NCBI GenBank assembly: GCA_963921425.1
Contig: OY992834.1
Coordinates: forward strand, 23,015,923 to 23,079,922
DNA length: 64,000 nt
Origin: Dryas octopetala
Lineage: Eukaryota > Streptophyta > Magnoliopsida > Rosales > Rosaceae
Direction of reading: 5' to 3'
The notes under the pieces were generated by a model. That model had not been told where the DNA came from and did no database searches. It worked only from the letters and a program-made list of their open reading frames with translations. How positions within the stretch are numbered: position 1 is the first letter of the stretch; every line of letters begins with the position of its first letter. Of this stretch, positions 22,701-33,736 are shown in pieces. The translations under genes were made by a program, and so were the position numbers.

Positions 22701-24817
22701 AACAACTGATTAATTGTAGCTAACAGAAAGGTTCCCTTCAAAGTCATGTTAAATGTGTTCTAAATCGTACAACAGTTTTGGCAAAGATGTCGAAACAACC
22801 CATTTTGGGGTTATGCCATTTCCTATTAAGGGCATAACAAATCTTACCCAAAACTGCTGAACATTTTTTGGGATAAAATCGTCCTTGATATCTCCCACTT
22901 CTGGCAAAGTCAAAATGTAGGAATTATGTAGAATCAGCTTCTGCAGTTTCTCAACATCATCACTGCCAAGTATCATAAGATGCTAGGTATCAATAAGAGA
23001 TAATAAAGTAAAACCCTAAAGTGAAACCATGAAAACAGCCACCCTTGAGCCATCAAGAGATATATTATGGCACAAAATACATCACCCTTGACATCATAAC
23101 TCCTAATTAGCAACAAAAATAGTGCATATATTATGTAAATACCAAACCTTGCGGTGGCAGACATAAGAAGACATTGACAACATTTAGGAATGTGAGGTGT
23201 AAATGCCTTTATATCTGCCTCATATCCATATGACAACAGAAGATCTGCCTGAAACAGAATATAGTTAAATTATCTCTCAACGGGATGATACTAAGTAATC
23301 ATTCTTCAACTTGACTACGGGAAAGAAATGAATATCATAATAGAGTAAATTGCCAAACAACCATAAATTAGAGGTGAAATTATAAACTCAAAGCATGTAC
23401 GATTTACAGAACCACATAATACAACAGATGATCTGACTGAAACAAATATAGTTCAATGATCTTCCAACCGAATAATACTAAATAATCATTCAAGTATTTT
23501 AATGATTTGTCAACGGGATAATACTATGTAATCATTCTTCAAAACCTGACAATGGGAAAAAGTGAATATCATAATAGAGTATATTTCCTAACAACCATAT
23601 ATTATATTAGTGGTGAAATTATAAATTCAAAGCAACTATGATTTCTAACACCCTGTGATACAACAATATAATGTACGTTTCAATTTACAATTACAACTTT
23701 ATACAAACAAATTTACTATATTTCTCAACAACATCAATCTGGCATAGAGTATCAGCTACAAAATTAATTGAGGTGCATATAGTCCTTCAAGGTGAAAAAA
23801 AAAAATAGCAGGGCTGCAGGTAATGAATAAATCTGCCATCAAACTCAACTAAAACTGACAAATATGTTTGTGTGTGTGGGTGTGTGTGTAACTGGGTCCT
23901 CACCTCATCAAGAACAAGAATTTCTAATGAATCATCAATCGATGTTGATTGAAGAACACCATCAGCCAAGCATTTCTTTATGGAAGCTGGAGTCGAAACC
24001 AGAATCTCAGGTATGCTCGCCAAAGCTGTCCGCTGGAAGCAAAATAGTGAATAAGATAAAGTTAGCAAAATGGTTTTAGAATCACTTGGCATAAAAATAC
24101 ATAACAAAATCTCCATGTGCATGTGTGCGTCTGTGTACATGTATATTTCATAGAATTGGAAAAATGAGTTGAACAAACCCAATCAGAAGCAGGCATGCTG
24201 CTTGTCAGCTGTACAACTTTCAATGGAACTGTACACAATTCAATCAACGACGAAACCTCTTCATAAACCTGCATATGTGCCATAAACATTCATAATCAGT
24301 AACCAAGCATATCAAGCAATACAAAAATGGAAATAGAATTCGAACCGGGAATTTTTACGAAATGTATAAACCTGCTCAGAGAGTTCCCGAGTAGGGACGA
24401 GAATGATCGCACTCGGAGCAAGCTTCATCTGGGATTCTGAAGCAGAAAACAGCTTCTGAAGCAACGGCAGGAGGTAGGCAAATGTTTTTCCAGAACCAGT
24501 CTTTGCCCTAGCGACCACATCCTTACCTTGCTGGAAATCAATCAATTAAAGCAATTTTCAACATTAAAGATTGATTTTCAACTCCTGCATTTTCTGGGAA
24601 GCCAAACAGGAAATAAAATGAACTTAATTTAGAAAAAAAAAAAACTGACAAGGATGAGAGGAATAGCGACTCGCTGAATGGGCGTGGGCTTCTGAATTTT
24701 CTTCTTGTTTAGGGCACGAATAAGACGACCGTCCAATCCGAGATTTTCGAATGTCTGGTCCTCTTCGTCTTCGTTTTCAATCTCCTTTGGTGGTGGCTTT
24801 TCCATAGTTTCAGCCAT
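13760..24817 (-). CDS. RH16: DEAD-box ATP-dependent RNA helicase, RH16 / DDX56 / Dbp9 type
   Basis: Nucleolar helicase of 60S pre-ribosome assembly. Exons (minus): 24817-24650, 24530-24372, 24268-24179, 24032-23904, 23248-23148, 22962-22848, 22337-22206, 21900-21835, 21686-21510, 16965-16870, 16319-16182, 16079-16022, 15415-15379, 14167-13953, 13786-13760 (last one tentative, ending GPKKARGN). All helicase motifs are present: Q motif, [21 protein letters not shown] (split by an intron), [17 protein letters not shown]. The C-terminal [14 protein letters not shown] and ARAAMGN segments are typical of RH16. Expected length is about 577 residues. Two oddities: exon 12 is 25 nt shorter than the family needs, losing the VTKIAVRE-like segment and shifting frame, and a Tourist-like element sits in exon 13. 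Normal splicing would therefore truncate the protein after the helicase core. Alternative sites that keep frame exist (see findings). It may be functional or a young pseudogene. Confidence 0.88.
14271..15378. mobile_element. Tourist-like (PIF/Harbinger) non-autonomous element in exon 13 of the helicase
   Basis: Inverted ends GGGGTGTACTCAAT (left) and ATTGAGTACACCCCC (right) with the 3-bp duplication TAA (14268-14270, 15379-15381), as expected for PIF/Harbinger elements. The arms are rich in AGTCTATGAAAGTC-type repeats. The middle (about 14.6-15.05 kb) is a GC-rich block with poly-C runs and five GGGGAA units that looks like filler or captured DNA; I recognise no protein in it. In the helicase it lies one base before the ancestral donor of exon 13, so it interrupts the coding sequence. 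Confidence 0.85.
15608..15906. mobile_element. Mutator-like foldback MITE, 299 bp, in a helicase intron
   Basis: Near-complete inverted repeat (GGAAATTACATAAATGGTCC at the left, GGACCGTTTCTGTAATTATC at the right) between exons 13 and 12. The flanks ATAGGAGGA (15599-15607) and ATAGGAGAA (15907-15915) agree at 8 of 9. No coding capacity. Confidence 0.78.
17054..17729 (-). repeat. 3' LTR of the intronic Copia-type element
   Basis: Plus-strand ends TGTAGTGAATTAAACCCC and ACAAAAACACAACA. Preceded by the AGAAT duplication. On the element's strand a purine-rich AAGGTGGAGATT tract lies just before it. Confidence 0.92.
19855..20531 (-). repeat. 5' LTR of the intronic Copia-type element
   Basis: Nearly the same sequence as 17054-17729. 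It adjoins the primer-binding site on the internal side and the AGAAT duplication on the outer side. Confidence 0.92.
20640..21110 (-). mobile_element. LINE (L1-type) fragment, zf-RVT region
   Basis: On the minus strand, about 21100-20700 encodes a [16 protein letters not shown]-like stretch and then [17 protein letters not shown]...LW. This is the C-x2-C...H-x3-H/C zinc-binding region found after the reverse transcriptase of plant LINEs. Frames are interrupted and no RT or endonuclease is present, so it is a short dead 3' piece lying in helicase intron 9. Confidence 0.62.
21116..21260. mobile_element. One-ended foldback/MITE remnant
   Basis: The run starting GGCTTTTTTGCACTAATACC, with repeated 'taccaccca' phrases, resembles the arm style of the element at 11920-13029, but no complementary arm was found nearby. 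A diverged or truncated copy in helicase intron 9. Confidence 0.4.
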
Positions 24818-24848
24818 TTGAGTCTGTAGCCTTCGAGGTTCGACGAAG

Positions 24849-24885
24849 TTAGGGTTTAGGGTTTGGTTAATTTAGGGTTTATAAG
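24849..24885 (-). promoter_or_regulatory. Telo-box cluster and TATA-like motif of the helicase promoter
   Basis: Reading on the gene strand, TTATAAA (24884-24878) is followed by AAACCCTAAACCCTAA (24864-24849), with another AACCCTAAA just before it, all within 70 bp of the ATG at 24817. Telo boxes (AAACCCTA) are common in plant promoters of ribosomal-protein and ribosome-biogenesis genes, which suits this helicase. The start site is inferred. Confidence 0.55.
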
Positions 24886-24906
24886 CATTCTTTAACAAGC
24901 GTTTAC

Positions 24907-25789
24907 GGTGCGTTTGGTAACGTTTTACAAAACAGTTTTTCATTTTACAAATTTAAAAAATGACAAAAATGTGTTTGGTTGCCGTATTGAGAAAATAGTT
25001 TTTAAAAAACACAAAATAGAATTTTTAGTTTATAGTGTAAATTCAGAAAACGACTAAATGATGTTTTCAATGAATTTAGAAAACATAGAGAACACAAATA
25101 CAAATAAAAAAAATTTACAACTGAAATGAAAAATGAAAAAAATGAAAAAACATATGATCTACACTTCCTCCCCACCTAGCCAGACCCACCTCCGGCGGCA
25201 GCCCTACCCCCCGCTGCTGCCCACCTCACCCATCTCCCTTCATCTCTCCTATATTCCTTTTTATTTTTCTCTCTACGTATTTCTCAAAATATATACTTTA
25301 TAATCCTTTTATAGTTTCCAATTCTCGCTTCAATAAACGAATCAAGACTTCCTGTAACATCCATGGGAGGAAGCTCACGAACCTTAACAACCCTTACATA
25401 GAGAAAATACATTTGTTTAACTAGATCATAGATGCTTGCAGTCTTGTCTCCATTAATAATACGGTCACCCACAACTTTTCTACCTCCAAGGTAGTCGCAC
25501 CGACCGAAGTGGGTTGGGTTTTATGAAACTTTTCTCTTTTTTAATTATATATTTTATGAAATTGGTTAATAATAATTTATAATTAATATATTTTGTGAAT
25601 ATAATTATTTGGTTGTAATAATTGGTTAATATCAAAGCTGTTTTCATTATTTTTGTTTTATATAATTGTTTTTCAATTACGCTACCAGACGCTTTTTCAT
25701 ATTTTGAGAATGAAAAATTTAATTTGTCATTTTCATTTTACAATACAGTTTTTTAAAAATTGTTCTGTAAAACATTACCAGACGGACCC
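24907..25789. mobile_element. hAT-like MITE upstream of the helicase, carrying an MCTP gene fragment
   Basis: The ends are inverted: GGTGCGTTTGGTAACGTTTT at the left and AAACATTACCAGACGGACCC at the right, followed inside by matching ACAAAACAG/CTGTATTGTA blocks. This terminus style (GGGTGCGTTTGGTA) is typical of plant hAT MITEs. No clean 8-bp duplication could be read, so the family call is tentative. The element begins 90 bp upstream of the helicase ATG and so forms most of its upstream region. Its middle contains a piece of an MCTP gene on the minus strand. Confidence 0.6.
25296..25488 (-). pseudogene. Captured fragment of an MCTP (multiple C2 domain) gene
   Basis: The minus strand reads GGRKVVGDRIINGDKTAS, then YDLVKQMYFLYVRVVKVREL and MDVTGSLDSFIEARIGNYK. 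This is the start of a C2 domain of plant MCTP/FTIP/QUIRKY proteins (YDLVEQM-YLYVRVVKARDLP, TGS-DP-VEV-LGNY), which are ER-plasma membrane tethers with several C2 domains and C-terminal membrane segments. Only about 64 codons are present, without the rest of the C2 domain or any membrane part, and the DP of the calcium-binding loop reads DS. It lies inside the inverted ends of the MITE, about 480 bp upstream of and on the same strand as the helicase. Confidence 0.75.
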
Positions 25790-26289
25790 TTATATTCTCA
25801 CTTTTTTTCCTATTTTTCCACCCACTTTTTAATTAATATATTAATGACAAGTTATATCAAAAGAATAAAATTTCGGGTTTAAGGAAATTTTGATGGAAAT
25901 TTCAAAGATTTTTAAATTTCAACAAAAATTCGACGGAAACGACGAAAATTGCTATCAAAATATAAAAATTTTGATTGAAACTTTACCATATATTTATTTA
26001 ACATATTATCTACTACATTGATAAAAAACATTGAAGAAACCAAATTATATGATAGGTTTCATGTAATATGTGATGAATATAATGCGCACTGGAGGCAAAT
26101 ACTGTAAAAAAAAATGCTTCACTAATTAATAATTACTTCTATAACACCTCAATTTTATTTTTATTACAATATTGCCATATGAATTACAAAAGTAGTCAAT
26201 ACCACATAGAGTTTCTAGGAGGTTCAAAATTTTCGCTGTCTTCAGTATCATCATATCCATAGTAGGTGTAATACGAAGAATAATCACTC

Positions 26290-29200
26290 TAAAATACTTC
26301 TCTAGTATAATTTTGCATGTAATTGCCAACATGCCAACCATATTGATCAAGAACCTGTTGTGATTGAATTTGCCCATAAGCATACTCATTTGAAGAGTTT
26401 GTCTCTTGTTGTGCCAATGAGTTACTATCAGACTCAACCGAGTAAGACAGATGTGGTGGGTAGAATATTGGAGGGTTTTGCCCATAATTGTAATTGTCAC
26501 TTCCTACCCCCATAGAGCCAAAAGTGATGGATAATGAATCATCTTCTTCTTGTGCCAAACTCTCATGACCTCTTTGTCTGTGACTATAGCCTTTTCCTAT
26601 GGCACCAATTCATGATCCGACACGCCTACTCTCATGATCCTCATCTTGTGTTGCATGTATGTAGTTTGCTTCAACAAAAAATGGACTCATATACTCTTGA
26701 GAATGTCCAGTGCAATCTTCATTTCCACCACCACCACCACCACCACCACCACTACCTCTACCACTACCACTACCTCTACCTCCACTATTGGTAGGAGTGC
26801 CCGATCTTGTGTCGGAGTTGCCTGATCAAGAAGGATTAGTGGGAACTGGCTCATTACGATGTGTCGACCTTGGTTGCATAAGTTCATCAAAAATTTTAGT
26901 AGGGTTCACCTCCTCATTTAGAACTTTGTCCACATTGATACCTTCCTAGCGTGCTTGAGTTGCAATATCAGGATCTAGATTGCCTGCATCATCATCTAAA
27001 TGGAGGGGCTTAATCCACTGATAAAGCTGGTTTCCCTCCACATCATCATCCCCTATAGCAGCATTATATATATCCAGCAGATTATATTCATCGACGCGAT
27101 CCTCCTCTGCTTTCTTGTCTCGAAGTGCAAGCCTCATGTTATAGTAGCAATACACCATCTTTTCTAACCTACTATATGAGAGCCTGTTTCGTTGTTTGGT
27201 GTATATGAGTGCGAAATTACTCCAGTTTCTTTCACAAGCTGTTGATGATGCCATTTGTGATAAAACTTTGATGGCTAACTTTCTCACAGTAGACGCATCA
27301 CTCTCATACATGACCCACCATTTACCTAAAATGAAAAATTTATTTGTGTAAGTGTAACTATAAAAATAAATAATTAAGTTAATTTAACTTATACAAGTAC
27401 GATGTATATTCACTAGGAGACATTCGTGATCTAGCGGCCTTTGCAACTCGCTCTCCGAGAATTTTCCGCGCATCTTTAAAATATGTTAATTAGATACAAA
27501 TACAATACAAATTATACAATATCAATCAAATATATAATTTAAGACAAATCAAATTCTATAAAGTATTAATATTTCTCGTAAAGATTCTTATGGGCCTTAT
27601 GACAAATTATTTTTACCTTATTTTCAAATTGGCCAACTTTTGGTGAATATGGATCCAATTTGGAGAATACGTTGTGCACAATCCGAATAAGTTCACCATC
27701 ATCTCCAATGCCAGATCTATATTGATAGCGAGGATTCAAATAATAGGCTGCAATCATGCATCAAGTAAATATAGAATACATAATTAGTAATTTAGTACAT
27801 TAATTGAAAGCTAAATCAATTAAAAAAAATGCGGAACCAAAATAACAAATAAATTATTGGTTACCTGCTGCATGCAAATCGTGTTGTAACGTTTTAAACC
27901 ATCGATCGTTGATGATTTTTATCACCCACCGTGCACCCTGTATTTTTTCTAGCTCTTCCTTCACGACACGCATCAACTCATAAATTGATCCCATTGTAGG
28001 ATACACTTCTGTGTCGACAATACGTAAAACTATGTAGAGAGGTTCAAACAGACCGCAAACCTGATGCACCTGTTGCCAAAAAGATTGATCAAGAACTATA
28101 TTTTCAACTATGATGCTGGCATATGAACGTCGGAAATTGCTACGACCCCAATCATCACTGGTGAACAATTGCTTCAGCCCTATCATCTTACCATACAAAC
28201 TATCCAATGCAATATAGTTTGTAGCAAATCGGGTGGCACCAAGATGAACAATATCTCCCTTTGTGATCTCTCGCATCTTTGCCAACAACCAGTTATGGTT
28301 GTAAATATAATTCGTGATCATTCTGGCTTTTTTAATCACATTAGCAACCTGCTCTTTCTTCCCCATCTCTTCAAACATTAGATCAATGCAATGTGATGCA
28401 CACGACGTCCAGTACACATTGTATTTGTTCATTAACTTCTTACCAGCTTTGACAAATGCGGAACCATTTTCGGTCACAACTTGAACAACATTCTCCTCTC
28501 CAACCTCCGTGATTACATCCTTCAGTAGCCCATAAATATATTTATGATCCTTTATGCAATCTGAAGAATCAACGAACTTAAGGAATACCGACTTCCCTTT
28601 TGAGTAGGCCATGAAGTTTATGATAGACAGTTTGGTTGGACCTGTCCAACCATCGCACATGATTGTGCAACCATAAGTTGCCCAATCGGTCTTCAATTTG
28701 TTAACATACTCTTGCATTTCTTGAAACTCCTGGTCCAAAAATCCGGTGCGTATCTGATAGGGTGTTGGAGGTTCCACTCCTACTCCTGCCTGTTAACATC
28801 CTATCACCAAATTTTTGAAATGATGAGATGCTGCTTTTGAAGGAGGAACATTTTCATAAATGAAGACCTTGCTGATCAAGCGTTGCATCCCATCTTTGAT
28901 TGACCCTCCTCCAAAAAAGAGATTTTTAACACTCTTTTGGCGTGCTTGAGCTACTGGAGGTGTTGGTCGTGATTCCCTCATGCTTGATCCTCTTTGCATC
29001 TGTGCACCACTATTAGACCCAAAACCTTGTCCCCTATTTGGGACTTTATGTAAGTGTTCCCTCTGCCATTCTGCTGCTCTAGAGGCTCGAAGTGCAGCTC
29101 GAAATTCTCTTTGCTCTTGAGGCCCCATATTATCATTATGATCCTCATCATCATCATCCTCATCATCATCACTCAGCTCAATCTAACCTTGTCCTCGAAG

Positions 29201-29479
29201 CTCTTCCCTGAGCTCTTCCATCCGTTGTATTTTTTTGCTCTTTTGGTGTTGTTTGTGTTGCATCCCTGCAATGATGAATTGTTTCACTTCTGGTGGGACA
29301 CTATTGCATCGTTGCACATTGTTTCTAGGATCCAAACCACTAAGGTGGTATTTCAGTCGTGTCACTCTAACACCCTTCATTACAAATCCACAATATTTGC
29401 ATACTGAACCTTGTTTGCTACTCAGTAGTGGATCGACATGATCCCAAGCTGGATCACGTGATCTCCCTCCACTGGCCAT
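26290..29479 (-). pseudogene. hAT transposase (BED finger, DUF659, hATC), decayed
   Basis: Starts at the ATG at 29479 with a BED zinc finger (CKYCG...LKYHLSG). It is followed by an acidic linker, then DUF659 with the DDE-like core (MCDGWTGPTKLSIINFM, TENGSAF, SCASHCIDLM; about 28.78-28.2 kb), exons near 27.76-27.6 and 27.48-27.42 kb, and the hATC dimerisation domain (SSTACERNWSNFALIYTKQR; 27.31-27.1 kb). A Gly/Ser/Arg-rich tail with a trinucleotide repeat follows. Premature stops interrupt it near 29181 (TAG), 28792 (TAA) and 26947 (TAG), with a further stop in the tail, so an intact transposase is unlikely. Domain order and length fit plant Ac/Tag-like DUF659 transposases rather than a domesticated host gene. 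Confidence 0.85.
26725..26795. repeat. Trinucleotide (CAC/GGT) repeat in the hAT transposase tail
   Basis: (CCA)n followed by CTACCA/CTACCT variants; in the transposase frame it encodes a Gly run with Ser and Arg. Confidence 0.85.
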
Positions 29480-32058
29480 TGAATCCTAAATTCATAATAA
29501 TAAAAAGACATACACAGTAACACAATAACAATAACAATTAACAAGAGAGTTAAATTCTATATTAATATCATATCAGTATATCACCAATAAATTAATTTCA
29601 TATTAGTTATTAACTTATTACTATTGATATTACCAATTGGCAATTCCATATTACTAATTTGTAATTTCATATCATATCACCAATTCCATTTCCATATTAC
29701 AAATTTCATATTAATTATTAATTTATTACCAACTCCATATTAATTTCACTAATTCTAAATTACCAATTCGGCAATTCCATACATGATACATATTAGATAC
29801 TATTAACAAATCATACAAATTCCATATTAATTATTAACAAATCATACCAATTCCAATTCCATATCATATCACAAATTTCATCTTCCATATCAATATTTAT
29901 ATATCATACAAATTACACAAATCATACAAATCAAAATCAACCCTAAATTATACAATCAATTCCAAAATTATACGATTAAATTAAGATTCAAAATTAACCC
30001 AAAATCATACAAATTATACAAATCAAAATCACTCAAAATCATATAATTAATTCCAAAATTATACAAATTATACAATCAAATATGCAAAATCTCAACATCA
30101 ACCCAAAATTATACAATTAATTCCAAAATTATTCAATTAACCCTAAAAATTTAATTTCAGAAATACTCAAAGTTACAAAAAAATTATACAATTAACCCTA
30201 AAATTTTAATTCCAAAATCATACAATCTTAGAATATAGGTGATGATAATTTATCTTGATGCTAAAAAATTCTAACTGTAAAATTGTAAATAGAGATAATG
30301 GCTTATAAAGTTACAAACTCCTACTTACAATTACAAACCGATTTCTGGGGTTAAGAGAGAAAGAGGTCGGAATGGCTTTGAGGTGGTCGGATGCTTCGAG
30401 GTGGCCAGAGTTGGTGAGAAGACAGAGAAGTTAGAGAATAGATTGACACAGAGAACGCCGGTCAGAAGAGAGAGAGAGAGAGAGAGATGAGTCCAGTCTA
30501 GTCCAGTCCAAGCGTCTAGCAAGCCAAAGAGAAGACGGAGGAGAGAGGAGAGAGAGCGGCGCTGCAGATTGAGTTTGAGATTGAGAGAGGCGTGCGAGTT
30601 GCGACTGTGTAGGTGAGGAAAGTTGGTTAGTTGGGTTGTTGGGTAAGTGAGCGAAATTTCGTTCAAATTTCTCTCAAATTCAAAAAAATTTGCCTGTTAG
30701 GGTGTTCGAAATTTTGCCAAAATATTCCAAAATTTTGTCGAATGTGTGCTAAAATTTCGAAACCCCTCAAAATCGAAATTTAAACCCTTGGTTATATCCT
30801 CTTGCCAAATGACTGTTAAGGACTTAATTAAAAAAATATAAGAAAGTAAAGGCATGTTTGGCACTGCTTCTTAGAAAGTAGGCCTATAATGTGAGCTAGC
30901 CCGGCCCTAAGATAAGAAGGCTCAAGCTCTACCGGCCAGCCCTATGATTTTTTGGCCCTAGAAGTTAGACGGGCTGGGCCGGGTCGGGCCGGCCCTATAT
31001 TATTTAAGCTAAGCCCAGGCCCTATCCAAAGCCCTATAACCTTCGGGCTTATAGGCGGGCCATTGGGCTTGGCCCATTTGGTCTTACTAAATTTGCTACC
31101 CGTTTGACCATATTTTGCTCCTTTTTATTCAACTAAAAAATAATTTTGGTTAAAATGGGATTTGAACCTTGGTTCTACTAGTTTTTTTGTCCACTCTTTT
31201 GCCACTTAAACCAAAGATATTTATTGTTGAAAAAAATAAATTAAATTATAATATATAAATATACTGACCAAAATTTTAAGACTAATAATTATGTTATAAT
31301 GAGTTATTACCTTATTAGTGTTAAAAAAAAAAAAAAAGAATTGTGATGTTGGTAATATTAACAATCAAACTAAATTTAAAGTTTTTAAATATATCAATTA
31401 AATGTAACAATCAATTAATATTGATGTGCCTGTAATAGTGATGATGGGAAAAAAAAAATTAAATGCAATCTTCTTTGTGGCTAGTGCATATGAGCTAAAT
31501 GAATTAATAACATTTTTCATATTTATTTCTAAGCATTTTAAATTCAATGCTACAACACATGCATAATATTATTTGGGCAAATTACACAAAAGTACCTCAA
31601 CTAACCACCCTATATCACTTGAGTACCCCAATTAAAAAAAGTTGCTCGTAGGTACCTCAATTACTGATTTTGCACATCCAGGTACCTCCGTCAACTTTTC
31701 CGTCAGGGAATCCGTTAATGGTCCACGTGGCACACTGACATAATGCCACGTGGACAAAACAATAATAAAAATAAAATAAACTTTAAAAAATGAAATAATT
31801 ATTTAAAAAAACTAAAAACAAAATAATTAAATTAAAAAAACAAAAAAATAAAGAAAAAATGCAGCCCATCCCCTCCCTCCGCCTCCCACCCCTCCCTCCG
31901 AGACCCGCCCAACCCCAGCCACCTTGCCGCCGGCCCCACCCACCACGCCGGCGACCCACCCCGACCCCTCTCCTCTCTCTCTCTCTCCCCGAAACCCCAG
32001 CCCAACCCCAGCCCCGAGCCCTCCTCCTTCCTCCTCCCCCGCTTCGACCACCCAACTC

Positions 32059-32310
32059 AGTGGGTTGTTTCACCTGGACAGCGACGAGAACTGGGTGATC
32101 ACCGGCGACGTCGACACGTCATCTGTGGCGTCGGCGATTGACTTGGAGTCAGTGGCAGTGCACGAAATTGGGCATCTGCTGGGGCTGGGGCACTCTTCGG
32201 TGGAGGAGTCAATTATGTACCCGACGATCGCGTCCATGACGAAAAAGGTGGAGCTCCAGAGCGACGACGTTTTGGGAATTCAGTCGTTGTATGGCGCGAA
32301 CCCAACGCGG
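32059..32310 (+). pseudogene. Captured fragment of a plant matrix metalloproteinase
   Basis: One uninterrupted frame reads [17 protein letters not shown], then [40 protein letters not shown] and [13 protein letters not shown]. This is the C-terminal half of the matrixin catalytic domain of plant MMPs, with the zinc site HExxHxxGxxH and the Met-turn (IMYP) intact. The signal peptide, Cys-switch propeptide, first half of the catalytic domain and GPI-anchor tail are absent. Plant MMP genes are intronless, so capture could be from DNA. The piece lies exactly between the arms of the foldback. The frame stays open outward through the GC-rich arms, but those parts are low-complexity. Confidence 0.88.
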
Positions 32311-32359
32311 GGGAGAAGGAAGGAGGAGGGCTCGGGGCTGGGGTTGGGCTGGGGTTTCG

Positions 32360-32360
<1 letters not shown>

Positions 32361-32427
<67 letters not shown>
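32361..32427 (+). repeat. (GA)n microsatellite in the foldback arm
   Basis: About 33 GA units in the right arm. The opposite arm has only a short CTCTCT tract (31972-31986), so the repeat expanded on one side after the arms formed. Confidence 0.93.
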
Positions 32428-32430
<3 letters not shown>

Positions 32431-33736
32431 GAGGGGTCGGGGTGGGTCACCGGCGTGGTGGGTGGGGCTGGCGGCAAGGTGGCTGGGGTCGGAGGGGTGG
32501 GTGGCTGGGGTTGGGAGGGTCTCGGAGGGAGGGGTGGGAGACGGAGGGGGAGGCAGAGAGAGGAGCTGTATTTTTTTGTTTTTTTAATTTAATTATTTTG
32601 TTTTTAGTTTTTTTAAATAATTATTTTATTTTTTATTTTTTATTATTTTTTTTGTCCACGTGGCATTATGTCAGTGTGCCACGTGGACCATTAACGGATT
32701 CCCTGACGGAAAAGTTGACGGAGGTACCTGGATGTGCAAAATCAGTAATTGAGGTACCTACGAGCAACTTTTTTTAATTGGGGTACTCAAGTGATATAGG
32801 GTGGTTAGTTGAGGTACTTTTGTGTAATTTGCCCATATTATTTTTTTTAAAAAAATATATATTATTTTTAATAAATGATCGGGCCGGGTCAGGCCGTCCT
32901 AGGGCCATAAATGTAAGACTCAAGCCCTACCCTTAACACAATGAGCCGAGCCAGCCCATAGCCCTAAAAAAAGGGTCGGGTTTGGGCTAGCCCATCAGAC
33001 CTGGGCCATTTTTACAGGCCTATCAGGAAGCACTTTTGTGTCGTAGCGCTTTTGATAGTAGAACTTCCTATTAGTAACACTTTTACACAGAAGCATTTTA
33101 TCATTTGGTTGTCAACATTAAAGTACTTTACATTATACACAAATGCTTTAAATGATGTTTGGTTGCGAAAAAGTGCTTTTATGTTTATTTTTAAAATTTT
33201 ATATTATCATATATAATAAGAAGAAAAAAAATTGAACACTTGAAAAATGTATGAAGTAAAAGTTTAAGAATTCTTGAATAAGATAATAACTTAAAATTTT
33301 TATACCAAAACATATTGTAGAAAATTGTCAGATTAGTACCTACTTATATTGTACATGGTCAAAAACCCAAGCCCATGCATTCCCTGCATATCACATAGAT
33401 GACATGATTGGCTGGTCTTTGCATATTTTTAATTGTTTTGGTACTTTAATAAAATGTTTCGACCAATAATAAGTACTTTAATATAATATTGTATTTAAAG
33501 AATGAAAATATAGCAAAAAGCGGAAGAAGAAAAAAAGAAAGAAAGAAAGATTGAACAACCTGGCCAAAAAAAAAAGAAGGATATTTGATTGGACAAGGAT
33601 AGATCAGCAATTCAGCATACAAGATGAGTAATGTCACCTTGATCATGTAAATCCTCGATTTCAATAAACTAAAAAAAATAAAGTGGAGCTCTTAGGAGAA
33701 AAGAGAGTGCAGGAAAACTCATAAGGTTAGCTAAAA

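Larger units (their letters stand above)
25859..30790 (-). mobile_element. hAT DNA transposon, complete ends, decayed
   Basis: A perfect 8-bp duplication GTTATATC flanks it (25851-25858, 30791-30798), the size expected of hAT. The ends are imperfect inverted repeats: AAAAGAATAAAATTTCGGG at the left and the complement of CAAGGGTTTAAATTTCGA at the right. The same two ends occur on the short derivative at 33737-34895. It contains one transposase gene on the minus strand; 29.5-30.8 kb is its leader, AT-rich with a GA tract near 30.47 kb. Confidence 0.9.
31575..32834. mobile_element. Mutator-like foldback (Pack-type) carrying a metalloproteinase gene piece
   Basis: Perfect 9-bp duplication ATATTATTT (31566-31574, 32835-32843). 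Ends GGGCAAATTACACAAAAGTA and its complement. The arms pair for about 230 bp and then, after an AT-rich stretch, continue as GC-rich inverted blocks up to the captured gene piece, so the element is almost entirely two arms around a 250-bp insert. Arms hold CCACGTGG (G-box) and CCGTTAATGG/CCGTCAACTT blocks. No transposase. Confidence 0.88.
30879..33022. mobile_element. GGCC-rich hAT-like element, interrupted by a foldback
   Basis: Ends TAGGCCTATAATGTGAGC and TTTTTACAGGCCTA with inner GGGCTAGCCC/GGGCCGGGTCGGGCC motifs on both sides. The flanks TTAGAAAG and TCAGGAAG agree at 6 of 8, as for an old hAT duplication. After removing the foldback at 31575-32834 about 0.9 kb remains, with no coding region. 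Confidence 0.55.

Noticed and set aside
26290-29479. A domesticated hAT-derived host gene
   Set aside because: It lies within element ends with an exact 8-bp duplication and has several premature stops.
31924-32430. A 168-codon complete metalloproteinase gene
   Set aside because: Only about 80 codons match MMPs; the rest is Pro-rich or Arg/Glu repeat translation of the foldback arms, and signal peptide and propeptide are missing.
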